Positions 6,819 through 7,400 of a stretch of 7,400 nucleotides of DNA are shown here, in pieces. The DNA lies in assembly GCA_964420125.1 (NCBI GenBank), contig CAYQQQ010000046.1, positions 1-7,400 on the forward strand. Reading direction: 5' to 3'. This DNA comes from CAYQQQ01 sp964420125. Its GTDB lineage: Bacteria; Actinomycetota; Acidimicrobiia; Acidimicrobiales; Microtrichaceae. A program made the position numbers and the translations under genes. Every line of letters begins with the position of its first letter. Positions within the stretch are counted from its first letter, which is position 1. The notes beneath the pieces are model-generated. The model searched no databases. It had not been told where the DNA came from and saw only the letters and a list, made by a program, of their open reading frames with translations.

Positions 6819-6992
6819 CACTGCCCCAGCTTCCGCACCGACGTCGCCTCGGTCGCCGTGCTCGCCGCCCAACGCGTCGACACCGAAGCACTCATCAACG
6901 ACGCCGAAACACGAGGCTGGATCGACGAAGCCGACCGACACCGCCAACTCCTCACCCGCCTCGACTCGCTCATCGAACAGAGCGCCGGATGA
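6819..6992 (+). pseudogene. 5'-truncated tyrosine recombinase, C-terminal remnant (Tn554 TnpB-like)
   Basis: An open frame of 57 codons follows directly after an in-frame TGA (6816-6818) and has no start codon before its conserved part. It begins HCPSFRTD and continues with an Arg/Gln/Glu/Asp-rich helical tail (LAAQRVDTEALINDAETRG, then RHRQLLTRLDSLIEQ). In actinobacteria this arrangement, a Cys-Pro-x-Phe-x-T-D motif followed by a helical tail, ends the large tyrosine recombinases related to Tn554 TnpB, which are usually over 600 aa. The catalytic domain (R, H-x-x-R, Y) and most of the Cys-rich region are missing, so this is a dead fragment. Its stop overlaps the next start as ATGA, as expected in the native recombinase cassette. 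All four Glu codons are GAA, unlike the GAG-rich sbcDC genes. Family assignment is from motif memory. Confidence 0.7.
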
Positions 6993-7297
6993 CCGACAAC
7001 ATCGAACTCGTCGAAGCCACCTGCGCCGAACTCGCCGAACAAGGCCAAGCGATCACGTTCACCATCGTCGCCGAGCTCACCGGCATCAGCCGCACCACCC
7101 TCTACCGGAACGAACAGCTCCGAGCCATCATCGAAGAACACCGAAGCCACACCCACGACCGGCGCACCCTCACCGGGCTCAGCGCCGAGATCAGCCACCT
7201 CCGCACCGCCCTCGAAGCCGTCGCCGACCGCGTCCGCCACCAAGAAGAACGCCTCCGTCACCTCGAGCGCCGACAGCCCCGACGGAAGGCCAACTGA
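6989..7297 (+). CDS. DUF6262 / TnpC-like accessory protein of a Tn554-type recombinase cassette
   Basis: A 102-aa protein with a helix-turn-helix-like segment, ITFTIVAELTGISRTTLYRN at about residues 22-41, followed by LRAIIEEHR and then an Arg/Glu-rich probable coiled coil at about 60-95 with a basic end (RRQPRRKAN). Small proteins of this design lie immediately downstream of large tyrosine recombinases in actinobacteria, and correspond in position to TnpC, the third gene of Tn554, an accessory factor for transposition. The ATG at 6989 overlaps the recombinase stop (ATGA); a much longer frame open from 6629 is not preferred because its first 120 residues are an out-of-frame reading of the recombinase tail. 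Ten of 13 Glu codons are GAA, unlike the GAG bias upstream. The gene itself looks intact, but its recombinase partner is truncated, so it is probably a non-functional leftover. Naming as DUF6262 is by recognition. Confidence 0.72.
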   Translation: MTDNIELVEATCAELAEQGQAITFTIVAELTGISRTTLYRNEQLRAIIEEHRSHTHDRRTLTGLSAEISHLRTALEAVADRVRHQEERLRHLERRQPRRKAN

Positions 7298-7343
7298 CCC
7301 CCTCCGCCCCCCACGCCAGCCCGCCCCGCGATTGGCCGGATAA

Positions 7344-7400
7344 TGCTGGGACAACGCCGTCGCAGAGTCGTTCTGGTCATCGCTCAAGCGAGAGGTGGTT
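7344..7400 (+). pseudogene. IS3-family transposase fragment (DDE/rve C-terminal motif), runs off the window
   Basis: The last 57 bases read CWDNAVAESFWSSLKREVV. This closely matches the segment around the final catalytic Glu of IS3-family OrfB transposases (C-[YWF]-DNA-x-AESF-x-x-x-LK-x-E), which cut and join IS ends. The frame has a TAA at 7341-7343 immediately before the Cys, and no upstream part of the catalytic core (the first two Asp) is visible between 7298 and 7340, so the gene is 5'-truncated or interrupted here. It stays open to the window edge. The motif is distinctive; the exact IS group and whether anything complete lies downstream cannot be told. Confidence 0.75.

Noticed and set aside
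6628..6824. tRNA, tmRNA or RNase P RNA in the non-coding spacer
   Set aside because: No T-psi-C loop with acceptor stem, no tmRNA tag frame ending in Ala-Ala, and no RNase P conserved blocks were found on either strand.
6531..6947. Minus-strand frame containing GGLVFGLVDYSDAYSQQYTA
   Set aside because: Part of it looks protein-like, but it spans the recombinase remnant and the membrane-protein gene antisense, and I recognise no family. It could be debris of another element, but I cannot support it.
6629..6988. 120-residue N-terminal extension of the DUF6262-type gene
   Set aside because: It is Arg/Pro-rich out-of-frame sequence that overlaps the conserved recombinase tail in another frame; the ATGA overlap at 6989 gives the natural start.
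1..7400. New defence system or CRISPR array built around the SMC-like ATPase
   Set aside because: The ATPase-nuclease pair is ordinary SbcCD by motif order, neighbouring genes lack toxin, sensor or effector domains, and there are no regularly spaced repeats.

Overview
The window is high-GC DNA with G/C-ending codons, GTG starts, tightly overlapping genes and little spacer, as expected of an actinobacterium. The mix of genes (SbcCD, a PIG-L/LmbE-type deacetylase, a small four-helix membrane protein, a Tn554-like recombinase tail with a DUF6262-type protein) would suit the Acidimicrobiia or a neighbouring class. That placement is an impression; no rRNA or marker gene is present to fix it.

Layout. 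Bases 1-28 may hold the last codons of an upstream gene. Bases 126-5856 look like one operon: sbcD (nuclease) overlaps sbcC (SMC-like ATPase) by ATGA, and sbcC is followed almost without a gap by a PIG-L family metal-dependent deacetylase. SbcD and SbcC should form the Mre11-Rad50-type complex that opens DNA hairpins and trims blocked double-strand ends. The deacetylase has all of its expected metal-site motifs but no obvious link to DNA repair. SbcC is unusually long (1230 aa), partly because of a Gly/Pro/Asp-rich, probably disordered stretch of about 100 residues in the first coiled-coil arm.

Bases 5879-6627 hold two small genes transcribed divergently: a 121-aa hypothetical protein on the minus strand, convergent with the deacetylase gene, and a 121-aa four-helix membrane protein on the plus strand. 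The membrane protein has motifs reminiscent of half of a CtaA/Cox15-type heme protein.

From about 6628 to the end the DNA changes character and is a mobile-element graveyard: a 52-nt imperfect hairpin, then the last 57 codons of a tyrosine recombinase of the Tn554 TnpB type (5'-truncated), an apparently intact DUF6262/TnpC-like partner gene overlapping it by ATGA, and at the window edge the conserved C-terminal motif of an IS3-family transposase with an in-frame stop just before it. Codons here prefer GAA over GAG, which fits transferred DNA.

I see no new defence system, CRISPR array, rRNA or tRNA. The most notable points are the SbcC insert, the CtaA-like small membrane protein and the truncated Tn554-like cassette.
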